64,000 bases of DNA from AP-15 sp963814865. GTDB taxonomy: Bacteria; Pseudomonadota; Alphaproteobacteria; ATCC43930; CGMCC-115725. This document shows positions 27,005 through 35,356 of the stretch, piece after piece. The position numbers and the translations under genes are program-made. The stretch spans positions 496,001 through 560,000 of the forward strand of contig CAWFEN010000009.1 in assembly GCA_963814865.1 (NCBI GenBank), read 5' to 3'. The stretch's first letter is position 1. Each line of letters starts with the position of its first letter. The notes under the pieces are model-generated. The model saw only the letters and a list, made by a program, of their open reading frames with translations. It was not told where the DNA came from and did not search any database.

Positions 27005-28198
27005 CTAACCTGACGCCGAAGGCTGGGAAGACGCCGCCGGCAATGTCGAATCCTTCAGCATCAAGAGCGGCGTGAACAGGATCAGCACGGCGCTGACGCA
27101 CAGCAGGAGCTGCGGGAAGCTCAACCGCGCCGAGGCGGCGGAAGCAAAGCCGCTGACCGCCATCTGCCCGACCGCGTAGGCGATATTATAGATCGCGTAG
27201 ACGGCGGCGTAGCAGGAGAGGCCGCGGCGATCGACGGCATTGCCCAATTCCGCCGATGTCGGATTGAGCATGAAGGCATAGCAGACGCTGACCGCGCTCA
27301 AGCCGATCGCGGCCGGAACGGCGCCCTGATACAGGCTGAGGAACGGCAGCGCGATCGCCATCGCGGTGGTGCCGCCGGCGATCAGGCGGCGGATCGGCAC
27401 GCGATTGGAGACCCAGCTGACGACCGGCGCGCTGAGGCCGTAGGCGACCGATCCGATGGTGAAGATCAGGCCGATCGCCGCGGCGCTCACCCCGGAGCGG
27501 GCCAGCTGCGCCGGCAGCAGCGGCTCGATGATCCCCCAGCCAATCGCCGCCAGGGCCACCGCCGCGGCCGCCACCAGCACGGTCTTATCGAGGAGCAGGG
27601 CGCGGATCCCGGAGCTCGCCTGTGCGCCGCCGCCCTGCTCGCGCGGGAGCAGGGACACGCACAACCCGGCTTCGATGACGACCAGCACGCCGGTCACGGC
27701 AAACGGCACGGAATAGCCGCCGAACTCGTAAAGCGAACCGCCGATGAGCGGGCCGAGCAGCGAACCGGCGGTGCTGCCCATCAGCGCATAGCCCATCATC
27801 TCGACCCGCCGGTCGGGATAATGCTCGGCGATCAGCGCGAGACCGGCCGTCCAGGCCGCCGCCGACGCGGCTCCCTGCAGCAGCCGCCCGAGCAGCAACA
27901 GGTAGAAGACCGGCGCGAAACAGAACAGGGCGAGCGCCATCGCCAATAGCACGACCGCGCCGATCAACGGGCGGCGACAGCCGATCCGGTCGCCAAGATA
28001 GCCGAACAGCGGCGTGGCGAAGAGGACGCCGACCGAATACCCGCCATAGAGCAGCCCCAGCTGCTCCTCGCTGGTGGCGTGCGCCGGGGAATAGGGCGTC
28101 AGCGGCACCAGCAGGCCATAGACCAGATAATCCATGAACAGGGCGAACGCGACGACGCCGACCACAGCCAGACGACCGGAACGCAGCTGTGCTAGCAA
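27005..28198 (-). CDS. MFS transporter
   Basis: 397 aa, twelve hydrophobic segments. The inter-helix 2-3 signature is GYLGDRIGCRRPLIGAVVLL, and the N-terminus reads FALFMDYLVYGLLVPLTPY. It is like multidrug/sugar-type members of the major facilitator superfamily. It ends 68 bp before the Rieske fusion on the same strand, so it probably imports the substrate or exports a product of that pathway. First gene of the presumed catabolic operon; its start at 28198 faces a 331-bp intergenic region. Confidence 0.82.
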   Translation of the reverse strand: MLAQLRSGRLAVVGVVAFALFMDYLVYGLLVPLTPYSPAHATSEEQLGLLYGGYSVGVLFATPLFGYLGDRIGCRRPLIGAVVLLAMALALFCFAPVFYLLLLGRLLQGAASAAAWTAGLALIAEHYPDRRVEMMGYALMGSTAGSLLGPLIGGSLYEFGGYSVPFAVTGVLVVIEAGLCVSLLPREQGGGAQASSGIRALLLDKTVLVAAAAVALAAIGWGIIEPLLPAQLARSGVSAAAIGLIFTIGSVAYGLSAPVVSWVSNRVPIRRLIAGGTTAMAIALPFLSLYQGAVPAAIGLSAVSVCYAFMLNPTSAELGNAVDRRGLSCYAAVYAIYNIAYAVGQMAVSGFASAASARLSFPQLLLCVSAVLILFTPLLMLKDSTLPAASSQPSASG

Positions 28199-28529
28199 GA
28201 CGCAAAGCCCATGGGCATGATCCCGTACCGCTGGCGAATGCGTCGGCAGGGCCGCGCCATCCCAGCCAATCGGATGCGCTAAATGTTCCTGATTCGATGA
28301 AGTTTCCGCTAACAGATTATCGTTGCTTTGTCAATGACGGCACCCTTGCCGGTCTATTCGTGTAATGTCGCGGCGAGCGGTTGATTTCTGCTGGCCGGCA
28401 GCGCCTCGCGGTGAGCCCCAGTGCGATCGACGCCGCCGATCGATGGCGCCGCCGTCACCGAGCGGGCTGGACGAAGCCGGTTTCGCGATTCACACTGACG
28501 GACAGGCATCCGCACGGGAGTAATCGGCG
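28199..28529. other. divergent promoter region
   Basis: 331 bp between the MFS/Rieske operon (left) and the LLM oxidoreductase (right). The middle part around 28280-28340 is clearly more AT-rich than its surroundings, as expected for promoters. I see no convincing paired -35/-10 boxes or palindromic operator. Confidence 0.4.
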
Positions 28530-29414
28530 ATGAACCTCGGAAAGCTCGGCGTCTGGCTGGGGATGGACGGCATGACCGCGGCGGCGGGTGCCGCCTTCGC
28601 CAAGCGGGTCGAAGCATGGGGCTATGCGGCGCTGTGGCTGCCCGAGAGCCGCGGGCGCAATGCGCTGGTGCATTCCTCGTGGCTCCTCGCCAACACGCAA
28701 GAGCTGATCGTCGCGACCGGGATCGCCAACATCTATGCCCGCGATCCGATGGCGATGGCGAACGGCCAGCGCGCGCTGGCCGAGCAATCGGGCGGCCGGT
28801 TCCTGCTCGGGGTCGGCGTGTCGCACCGGCCGACGGTCGAGGGCATGCGCGGTCACACCTATGGCCGGCCGGTGGCGACGATGCGCGCCTATCTGCAAGG
28901 CATGCGCGCGGCGGCCTACCAGGCGCCCGAGCCGCCCGCGGCGCCGCTGACCATCCTCGCCGCGCTCGGGCCGCGAATGATGGCGCTGTCGGCCGAGATG
29001 GCGGACGGCGCCCACCCCTACAACACGACGCCCGAGCATACGGCGCAGGCGCGCGCGATCCTCGGCCCCGGCAAGCTCTTATGCCCGGAGGTCTGGGTGC
29101 TGCTCGAGCGCGATCCGGCCGAGGCGCGCCGCGCCGCGCGCCAGGCGCTCTCCCGCTATCTTCAGCTCGAAAACTACGTCAGCGGCTGGCATCGCCAGGG
29201 GTTCGGCGAAGCCGATCTCGCCGGCGGCGGCTCCAACCGCTTTCTCGACGCCATGGTTGCCTGGGGCGACGAGGGCGCCATCCGCGCCCGCCTCCAGCAG
29301 CATTGGGACGCCGGCGCCGACCATGTCTGCATCCAATCGATCACGGCGCCGGCCGGCCGGCAGATCGGCGACGAAAGGCTCCTGGAGCTGCTGGCGCCGG
29401 CGCCGCGATCTTGA
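28530..29414 (+). CDS. LLM-class flavin oxidoreductase (TIGR03620-like, F420 type)
   Basis: 294 aa. The luciferase-like TIM-barrel is recognisable from LGKLGVWLGMDGM at the start, GYAALWLPESRGRNALVHSS, VATGIANIYARDP and RFLLGVGVSHRPTVEG, and ends with DAGADHVCIQS. This pattern fits the TIGR03620 group annotated as F420-dependent. Whether this organism makes F420 or uses FMN here cannot be seen from this window. A GGGAG site precedes the ATG. Confidence 0.78.
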   Translation: MNLGKLGVWLGMDGMTAAAGAAFAKRVEAWGYAALWLPESRGRNALVHSSWLLANTQELIVATGIANIYARDPMAMANGQRALAEQSGGRFLLGVGVSHRPTVEGMRGHTYGRPVATMRAYLQGMRAAAYQAPEPPAAPLTILAALGPRMMALSAEMADGAHPYNTTPEHTAQARAILGPGKLLCPEVWVLLERDPAEARRAARQALSRYLQLENYVSGWHRQGFGEADLAGGGSNRFLDAMVAWGDEGAIRARLQQHWDAGADHVCIQSITAPAGRQIGDERLLELLAPAPRS

Positions 29415-29507
29415 CGGCTTCCGACGCCCGACCGACATTGTTCGGGCCGCTCCTGGTGACGCCAGGACGGGCGACCGCACCGGCTCGGACAGCGAGGGCA
29501 CCTGGCC

Positions 29508-29900
29508 ATGTATTCGGAAACCACGCGATCGATCAACGTCACGGTCAAGCCTTTCTACCTCGAGGACCAGTCCTCGCCGGCGGAGGACCATTTCGTCTGG
29601 GCCTATCACGTGCGCATCGAGAACCGCGGCGAGGAGACGGTCCAGCTGCGCCGCCGGCACTGGAAGATCACCGACAGCCGCGGACAGGTGCAGGAGGTGC
29701 GCGGCCCCGGCGTCGTCGGCGAGCAGCCGGTGCTCGGCCCCGGCCAGAGCTTCGAATATACCAGCGGCACGCCGTTGCCGACCCCGTCCGGCATCATGGT
29801 CGGCAGCTACGAGATGGAGACGCGCGGCGGCGAGAACTTTTCGGTCCGCATTCCGGCGTTTTCGCTCGACAGCCCGCATCAGCCGGTCCGGCTCAACTGA
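29508..29900 (+). CDS. apaG: ApaG protein
   Basis: 130 aa, the full-length fibronectin-III-like beta fold named ApaG. Typical stretches are VTVKPFYLEDQSSPAEDHFV, LRRRHWKITDSRG, PGVVGEQPVLGPGQSFEYTS and MVGSYEME. ApaG has been linked to Co2+/Mg2+ resistance in Salmonella and binds pyrophosphate in structural work; the physiological role is unsettled. It lies between the LLM gene and folE on the same strand. Confidence 0.93.
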   Translation: MYSETTRSINVTVKPFYLEDQSSPAEDHFVWAYHVRIENRGEETVQLRRRHWKITDSRGQVQEVRGPGVVGEQPVLGPGQSFEYTSGTPLPTPSGIMVGSYEMETRGGENFSVRIPAFSLDSPHQPVRLN

Positions 29901-29945
29901 GCGCGCTGCGGGAACCTCCTTGGGACCCATGTCTGTCAGCCTTCC

Positions 29946-29995
29946 GCCTGCACCTTTCCAACCACAAAGAGCCTGCACCTTTCCAACCACAAAGA
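29946..29995. repeat. perfect 25-bp tandem duplication in the folE leader
   Basis: The unit 29946-29970 (begins GCCTGCACCTTTCCA, ends AAAGA) is repeated exactly at 29971-29995. The second copy ends 8 bp before the folE ATG, so the duplication sits in the ribosome-loading region. No strong Shine-Dalgarno is present, only the AAAGAG at the end of each unit. Confidence 0.9.
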
Positions 29996-30003
29996 GACTG
30001 TCG

Positions 30004-30660
30004 ATGTCGTCAGCCCTAGCACCGTCATTGTCCATGCCGCAGCCGCTTTCCCGACAAACCGCCCTGCCGCGGCCGAGCCGCGCCGAAGCCGAGGAGGCGG
30101 TGCGCACGCTGATCCGCTGGGCCGGCGACGACCCGCAGCGCGAGGGGCTGCTCGGCACTCCCGACCGCGTCGTGCGCGCCTTCCGCGAGTTCTTCAGCGG
30201 CTACGACGAAGACCCGGTGGCGCTGCTGCACCGCACCTTCGAGGAAACCGACGGCTATGACGAGATCGTCCTGCTGAAGGACATCCGCTTCGAATTGCAT
30301 TGCGAGCACCACATCGCCCCGATCATCGGCAAGGTTCATGTCGCCTATCTGCCGAGCAACCGCGTCGTCGGCATCTCCAAGCTCGCCCGGCTCGTCGAGG
30401 TCTATGCGAGGCGGCTGCAGATCCAGGAAAAGATGACGGCGCAGATCGCCAACACGCTGGACGAGGTCTTGCGGCCCAAGGGCGTCGCCGTCGTCATCGA
30501 GGCGGCGCACCAATGCATGACGACGCGCGGCGTGCACAAGCCCGGCGTGACCATGGTGACGAGCCGCATGCTCGGCGTGTTCCGCGACGATCCCTCGACC
30601 CGGCGCGAGGTGCTGGCCATGGTCGGGACCCCTGGCGGCGCCAGGCTCGCCAACGTCTGA
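30004..30660 (+). CDS. folE: GTP cyclohydrolase I
   Basis: 218 aa. Converts GTP to 7,8-dihydroneopterin triphosphate, the first step of folate (and queuosine precursor) synthesis. Zn ligands are in LHCEHHIAPIIGK and the later HQCMTT; TPDRVVRAFREFFSGY, LPSNRVVGISKLARLVE and RGVHKPGVTMVTS complete the family signature. The ATG at 30004 gives the normal length with a 40-residue non-conserved N-terminal extension; an internal start is possible. The leader carries a 25-bp tandem duplication. Confidence 0.95.
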   Translation: MSSALAPSLSMPQPLSRQTALPRPSRAEAEEAVRTLIRWAGDDPQREGLLGTPDRVVRAFREFFSGYDEDPVALLHRTFEETDGYDEIVLLKDIRFELHCEHHIAPIIGKVHVAYLPSNRVVGISKLARLVEVYARRLQIQEKMTAQIANTLDEVLRPKGVAVVIEAAHQCMTTRGVHKPGVTMVTSRMLGVFRDDPSTRREVLAMVGTPGGARLANV

Positions 30661-30695
30661 GCCATCCGGGTCCGGGCCGTCGGGGCTCGGGCCAT

Positions 30696-31040
30696 TCACC
30701 CCTGCGGGCTGTCGGGGTGGACCCGGATGCCGGGCAGGACGCGGCGGAAGATGCGCATGTCGGCGGCATAGCGGGCCGGCGTGGTGATCAGGTCGGCACC
30801 GATCTCGATCCCGTCAGACGGGTCGCCGCCGGTCTTGCGCAAGACAATACAGGTGACCTCGATATGGCCGTCGTCGAACCGGCGGCGGCAGCCCGCCGCC
30901 TCGCGGCCGCTGATCTTTGCATCATGCAGCCAGACGATGTCCTTGGCATCACGCCCGCGGCACTGGATTTTGGCCAGACCCCAGGCCGTATCCGCCTCCC
31001 CGTCGACGTTGAACTCGGCATCAACGCTAATGTTCGGCAT
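30696..31040 (-). CDS. small protein of unknown function
   Basis: 114 aa, not recognised. It has regular beta-like stretches (IQCRGRDAKDIVWLHDAKI, IEVTCIVLRKTGG) and a conserved-looking pattern of charged residues, but no motif I can name. The ATG at 31040 lies inside the middle copy of a 19-bp tandem repeat, and the first codons are repeat-derived, so the N-terminus is unusual. Convergent with folE (35-bp gap). Coding status is likely but not certain. Confidence 0.45.
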   Translation of the reverse strand: MPNISVDAEFNVDGEADTAWGLAKIQCRGRDAKDIVWLHDAKISGREAAGCRRRFDDGHIEVTCIVLRKTGGDPSDGIEIGADLITTPARYAADMRIFRRVLPGIRVHPDSPQG

Positions 31041-31071
31041 CAACGTTAATATTCGGCATCAACGCTAATGT
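31015..31071. repeat. three 19-bp tandem repeats at the 5' end of a small orphan gene
   Basis: Units at 31015-31033, 31034-31052 and 31053-31071. The first and third are identical (TCGGCATCAACGCTAATGT); the middle differs at two positions. Because 19 is not a multiple of three, adding or losing a copy would change the frame relation of upstream sequence to the start codon. Confidence 0.9.
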
Positions 31072-31484
31072 AGGGAGAAAATCTTTGGGAATCTGCATCG
31101 CATTTCGACTGAGCCAGTGGAAACCATAAGCCGTGATTGGGGCACGGAGGTGAGTTCATACAGGCGCGCAATCCCGTCGCAATTGCCGCAGAAAATCGTA
31201 GTTGACGTTATGATAGTGCGATGACATCGGTATGGGGATGCCATGACACAGCGGCGCGACGACCGTGGCCATGACCATCGATTTCGAGAACGAACCGATC
31301 TTCATCAAATCTCTCGCTTCGTTTTCCACGACGACAGGTGAACAGGTATCGAGCCGATAACGCCGAGCACAAGTGCGGGCCATCTCGGATTTTCATTATA
31401 TTTCGTTGCGAAGAGCCTGTTGACGAAATGCTGGGCGCTGGTCGCGCCAGTGATTCACAAAGCCAACCCGGCGTGACAACCCCG
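31072..31484. other. 413-bp gene-free, lower-GC stretch
   Basis: No gene supported. Short open frames on the minus strand (for example one spanning 31156-31383) lack any recognisable family pattern or ribosome site. Base composition is visibly more AT-rich than the surrounding chromosome and continues so into the P-loop kinase gene, suggesting a small acquired segment. Confidence 0.4.
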
Positions 31485-32012
31485 ATGTCCCGAATCGTTA
31501 TCATCGGCAACGCAGGTGGCGGCAAGTCCACCTTGGCACGCAAGCTCGCGCAGCGGTGCGGCCTTCGGCATGTCGAGATCGACAGCCTACTTTGGCAACA
31601 GGGCTGGAAACCCACCCCGGCAGAAATCTATGAGCGGCAACATGCCGAGATCATCGCCGGGGACGATTGGCTTATTGATGGGCTGGGCCGACAGGCCACG
31701 ATCGCCGATCGCATCGCTCGCGCGACGGACATCATCCTGATCGACATGCCATTGTGGATGCACTTCTGGTTGGCAGCCGAGCGGCAAATTGCCTGGAGCC
31801 GGGCGATACCAGAGCATACGCCTGGAGGCATCACGCAGATGCCACCCACACAGGTTTTGTTCCGAACCATATGGGAGGTGGAGCAGACCTGGATGCCAGA
31901 ACTGCGCGTGCTATGCCAGGAAGCCGAGAAACATGGCAAGACACTCACACGCCTCGCGGACGTTGATGAACTCGACGCTTTCGCAAAGAGTGTCTCTGAT
32001 CAAGGTCGATGA
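31485..32012 (+). CDS. P-loop adenylate-kinase-like protein (FlaR/topology-modulation type)
   Basis: 175 aa from the ATG at 31485 (MSRIVIIGNAGGGKST). Walker A is GNAGGGKST at residues about 8-16. It is followed by HVEIDSLLWQQGWKPTP, WLIDGLGRQATIADRI (acidic catalytic segment) and ATDIILIDMPLWMHFW (Walker B-like). This pattern defines small nucleotide-kinase-like ATPases often labelled DNA topology modulation or shikimate/adenylate-kinase-like; the substrate is unknown. Codon use is less GC-biased than neighbouring genes. Confidence 0.7.
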   Translation: MSRIVIIGNAGGGKSTLARKLAQRCGLRHVEIDSLLWQQGWKPTPAEIYERQHAEIIAGDDWLIDGLGRQATIADRIARATDIILIDMPLWMHFWLAAERQIAWSRAIPEHTPGGITQMPPTQVLFRTIWEVEQTWMPELRVLCQEAEKHGKTLTRLADVDELDAFAKSVSDQGR

Positions 32013-32134
32013 TCTGCGCGGACTAAGAACATAGGAGTTTTTGCTAAATACCTGCATGAAGGTCATGCAGGCCAGCAAGGACAAAATCTACGGAAATCCA
32101 CCCGAATATCAGAGATGCGCAGCAAGAAATCCAC

Positions 32135-32638
32135 CTATCCCGGCGGCGGCGCGGGGGCCGGGATCACGCGCGTCTCGGCCAGCGGCGGGTCGCCGAAGCG
32201 CAGCCGGATCTGGTATTTCTGCCAGGCGCGGCGGTAGGCGACCGGGTCGGGGAGCGGGATCGCAGCGCTGGAGAGGGTGGCGAGCAGCCGGGTCTGCGGC
32301 TGCGGTGCGGTCCCGACCACGCTCGGGACCAGCGCGTTCGTCCCGCTCTCGGCAGCACCAAAACCGCCGCCGGCGGTGCTGTTGCCGAAAGGTTGGTAGG
32401 AGGTCGTGGCCGGCGCCGGTGCTGCCGCGATCGAGGCGGCCGGGGTCGCCTGGCCGTCGGGGGCGACCAGCTCCGCGCGGCGCAGCGGCAGGCGGGTAAA
32501 GGCGTCGATCTCGATGACGTCGGCGACCCCGCCGGGCGGAAACCGTGCCGCGATCCGATCGGCCGGCAATGGCGCCGGCCCGCCATTGCCGCAGGCCGCG
32601 AGCAGGGCGAGCATGACGACGGGGAATGCGATGCGCAT
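32135..32638 (-). CDS. putative lipoprotein of unknown function
   Basis: 167 aa from the ATG at 32638, chosen because it begins a clear lipoprotein signal peptide (MRIAFPVVMLALLAAC, lipobox LAAC). The mature part is Ala/Pro-rich with a low-complexity middle and a more structured C-terminus (AYRRAWQKYQIRLRFGDPPL). Expected to be membrane-anchored in the cell envelope. No domain recognised. Divergent from the MetX-like gene (118-bp gap). Confidence 0.65.
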   Translation of the reverse strand: MRIAFPVVMLALLAACGNGGPAPLPADRIAARFPPGGVADVIEIDAFTRLPLRRAELVAPDGQATPAASIAAAPAPATTSYQPFGNSTAGGGFGAAESGTNALVPSVVGTAPQPQTRLLATLSSAAIPLPDPVAYRRAWQKYQIRLRFGDPPLAETRVIPAPAPPPG

Positions 32639-32756
32639 GGCTTGCGGGATGTAGCGCGATATCGGCCGCGCGGGAAGCGCGACACGCCCATGCTGGTGAC
32701 ATCGGCGCAATCCGCATGGCACACTGCGGCGCGGATCATCGGAGGGTAGATTTCTC

Positions 32757-33836
32757 ATGTCGGTCGGCATTGCGGCGCACGGCGCCGATCTCGGAACCGT
32801 CGAAGACCGCAGCTTTGTCATCCGCGACTTCGGTCTGGCCAACGGCGCCGTCATGCCCGAAGCCAAGATCGCCTACGAAACCTACGGCCGGCTGATGCCC
32901 GACGGCAGGAACGCGGTGCTGATCACCCACGGCTACACCAGCAGCCACCACGCCGCCGGCCGCAATCCCGCCAACGGCAATCTGCCGGGCTGGTGGGACG
33001 GGCTGATCGGACCGGGCAAGGCGATCGATACCGACCGGCTCTTCGTCGTCTCCTCGAACATGCTGGGCTCGTCTTTCGGCTCGACCAACGGGGCGAGCCG
33101 CAACCCCGCCACCGGCAAGCCCTACGGCCCCGATTTCCCGGCGATCACGGTGCGCGACATCGTCGCGGCGGAAAAGGCGCTGCTCGACGCGCTCGGGGTT
33201 CGCCACCTGGTCGCCGTGGCCGGCCCGTCGTATGGCGGCTATCAGGCCTTTCAATGGGCCGTCGCCTATCCCGCGATGATGGACGCGGTCGTCGCCGCCG
33301 TGACCGCGCCGCAGGCCCACAACGCCGAAGCGCGTCTGGCCGAACTCGAGGCCCGGCTCGCCACCGATCCCGGATGGAATGGCGGCCGCTATTACGAGAC
33401 GGGCGGCGCCAAGACCGCGCTGACCGAGCTGCGCTTCGAGACCCTGATGCGATACGGCTACAACGAGCAGCTCGCCGGCCGCTATCCGGACAAGGCAGCG
33501 CGCGAGCGGGCGATCCGCGAACTCGCCGCCGGGTGGGCGCGCAACTGGGACGCGAATTCGCTGGTGATCCTGCGGCGCGCCACGATCGGCTTCGACACGG
33601 CCAAGGACTTTGCCGGGATCCGGGCGAAAATTCTTTACGTCCTGTGCCGGACCGACGTGCTGTTCCCGCCGGCGATCGCGCCCGGCGTCATGCGCGATCT
33701 CGCCGCCGCCGGGGTCGAGGCCCGCTATTTCGAGATCGACAGCAATCTCGGGCATTCGGCGAGCGGGCCGGAGCATGCCAAATGGTCGCCCGTGCTGCGC
33801 GAATTTCTGGCGCCGCTGCTGGCCCGGCTCGGCTAG
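32757..33836 (+). CDS. alpha/beta hydrolase, MetX/homoserine acetyltransferase-like
   Basis: 359 aa. The fold of the homoserine O-acetyltransferase family is seen in ITHGYTSSHHAA (oxyanion region), NMLGSSFGSTNGASRNPATG, the nucleophile elbow GPSYGGYQAFQWAVAYPAMM, and the late catalytic Asp (CRTDVLFPP) and His (NLGHSASG). The usual MetX elbow is GGSMGG; GPSYGG and the overall divergence suggest a related hydrolase or acyltransferase rather than true MetX. A GGAGGG site precedes the ATG. Confidence 0.78.
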   Translation: MSVGIAAHGADLGTVEDRSFVIRDFGLANGAVMPEAKIAYETYGRLMPDGRNAVLITHGYTSSHHAAGRNPANGNLPGWWDGLIGPGKAIDTDRLFVVSSNMLGSSFGSTNGASRNPATGKPYGPDFPAITVRDIVAAEKALLDALGVRHLVAVAGPSYGGYQAFQWAVAYPAMMDAVVAAVTAPQAHNAEARLAELEARLATDPGWNGGRYYETGGAKTALTELRFETLMRYGYNEQLAGRYPDKAARERAIRELAAGWARNWDANSLVILRRATIGFDTAKDFAGIRAKILYVLCRTDVLFPPAIAPGVMRDLAAAGVEARYFEIDSNLGHSASGPEHAKWSPVLREFLAPLLARLG

Positions 33837-33858
33837 CTCCGGCCGGCCGCGGCGCGGC

Positions 33859-35208
33859 TCAGCCGCGCCCGGTCCCGTTCTCGCGCCGGACGGCCCGCTG
33901 CAGATAGTCGAGCGCCGCCTCGAACTGGGCGTCGTTGCCGGTGCCGATGATCAGCGGCTTGATCGGATGGTCATAGGGTTCCGCCGCGGCGGACCGGCCG
34001 TCGCCGGTCGGCGCGCCATGCGTGCCGTTCAGCGATCCGGTGTTCTTGAGCGCCCCGTAAAGATCGCTTTCATAGGTGACGAGGGCATTCGCCACCTGCT
34101 CGTCTTTCGGCAGGTTGACGACGATGTCGGGCGTTATGCCGTGGCCTTGGATCGAGCGCCCGGAGGGCGTGTAGTAGAGCGCCGTGGTCAGCCGCAAGGC
34201 ACCCCGCCCCTCGATCGGGATGATTGTCTGCACCGAGCCTTTGCCGAAGCTCCGGGTGCCCATCAAGGTCGCGCGGTGATGGTCCTGCAGCGCGCCCGCG
34301 ACGATTTCGGCGGCTGAGGCCGAGGCGCTGTTGATCAGCACGACGATCGGCGTCCCGCGCAGCAGGTCGCCGGCCACCGGCGCGCGATAGACGCGGTCGT
34401 CCTCGCTGTTGCGGCCGTGGGTGGTGACCACGACCCCGCCGTTGATCAGTTCTCCGGTCGCGTCGACGGCGGCGTCGAGCAATCCGCCGGGGTCGTTGCG
34501 CAGGTCGAGGATGAAGCCGTTGAGCCGGCCATGCGCCTGCTCCTTCAGACCGGCGATGGCGTCGGCCAGCTCGGAGGCGGTGTTTTCGGTAAACGTGGTG
34601 ATGCGCGCATAGCCGATCTTGCCGGGGTTGAGCTCCGACTTGACCGAGACGACATGGATGATCGCCCGATGCAGGGCGATATCGAACGGCGCCCGGCCGC
34701 TGCGGGCGATGGTCAGCGTCACCGCGCTGCCGGCGTCGCCGCGCAGCCGCTTGACCACCGCCTCGACATCCATCCCGCTGGTCGGCTTCCCGTCGATTCT
34801 GACGATGCGGTCGCCGGGCTCGATGCCGGCGGCCGCAGCCGGGGTGCCCTCGATCGGCGCGATGACCTCCGGCACCTGGCCCTCCAAGGTCAGCTCGATG
34901 CCGATCCCGCCGAACTGACCGCGGGTGACCGCAGTCATCTGCTGGTACTGCTCCTGGTCCATGTAGTCGGAATGCGGGTCGAGCCGGCTCAGCATGCCCT
35001 TCAGGGCGTCGGTGGTCAGCTCGTCGCCGGTTACCGGATCGACATAGTTGCTCTGGACCGTCCTGGCCACGTCCTGCATCAGGCCGAGATCGACCCCGCC
35101 GGACTGCGCCGCGGTCCCGGCGCCGGCGCTGTCGCAGCCGTGAAGCGCGATGGTCATCAGGGCGGCGGCGGCGGCGCGGACGAGCGGGCGGTAGGAGGCG
35201 AACATCAT
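33859..35208 (-). CDS. S41-family C-terminal processing peptidase (CtpA type), lipoprotein
   Basis: 449 aa starting at the first of two ATGs (35208). The N-terminus is a lipoprotein signal (AAAALMTIALHGC), placing it in the envelope. A PDZ domain is evident at about 110-180 (GIELTLEGQVPEVIAPIEGT, GIEPGDRIVRIDGK). The S41 protease core has the catalytic Ser in INSASASAAEIVAGAL and Lys in GTRSFGKGSVQT. Such proteases trim periplasmic and outer-membrane-linked proteins. It lies 148 bp beyond the nitroreductase, possibly in the same transcript. Confidence 0.9.
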   Translation of the reverse strand: MMFASYRPLVRAAAAALMTIALHGCDSAGAGTAAQSGGVDLGLMQDVARTVQSNYVDPVTGDELTTDALKGMLSRLDPHSDYMDQEQYQQMTAVTRGQFGGIGIELTLEGQVPEVIAPIEGTPAAAAGIEPGDRIVRIDGKPTSGMDVEAVVKRLRGDAGSAVTLTIARSGRAPFDIALHRAIIHVVSVKSELNPGKIGYARITTFTENTASELADAIAGLKEQAHGRLNGFILDLRNDPGGLLDAAVDATGELINGGVVVTTHGRNSEDDRVYRAPVAGDLLRGTPIVVLINSASASAAEIVAGALQDHHRATLMGTRSFGKGSVQTIIPIEGRGALRLTTALYYTPSGRSIQGHGITPDIVVNLPKDEQVANALVTYESDLYGALKNTGSLNGTHGAPTGDGRSAAAEPYDHPIKPLIIGTGNDAQFEAALDYLQRAVRRENGTGRG

Positions 35209-35356
35209 CGTTTTCCGGCGAGGGGACGTTTTGCGGCCGATGCGGGGGGACGGCCCTGCGCTCCCCCGCCGATCGTGTCGTGGCCGGATCGCGTCCGGTC
35301 GTCGCAGAATGTAGTCGTCTGCCGGCCGGCTTCCAGGGCGCGTCTTTCGCGACAGG

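Noticed and set aside
24315..27008. 897-aa plus-strand open frame opposite the Rieske fusion
   Set aside because: Long but low-complexity, Arg/Asp/His-rich shadow; the opposite strand encodes a clear multidomain enzyme.
28328..28360. TTGTCA/TATTCG as a promoter for the LLM gene
   Set aside because: Spacing of about 21 bp is too long and the -10 match is weak.
29971..31071. CRISPR array
   Set aside because: The repeats near folE and the orphan gene are head-to-tail without spacers, so they are tandem duplications, not CRISPR.
31156..31383. 75-aa minus-strand open frame
   Set aside because: No ribosome site, no family pattern, and several overlapping frames of equal length in the same stretch.
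32640..32756. SAM-type riboswitch before the MetX-like gene
   Set aside because: The short leader shows no recognisable riboswitch core, and the gene is probably not a true homoserine acetyltransferase.
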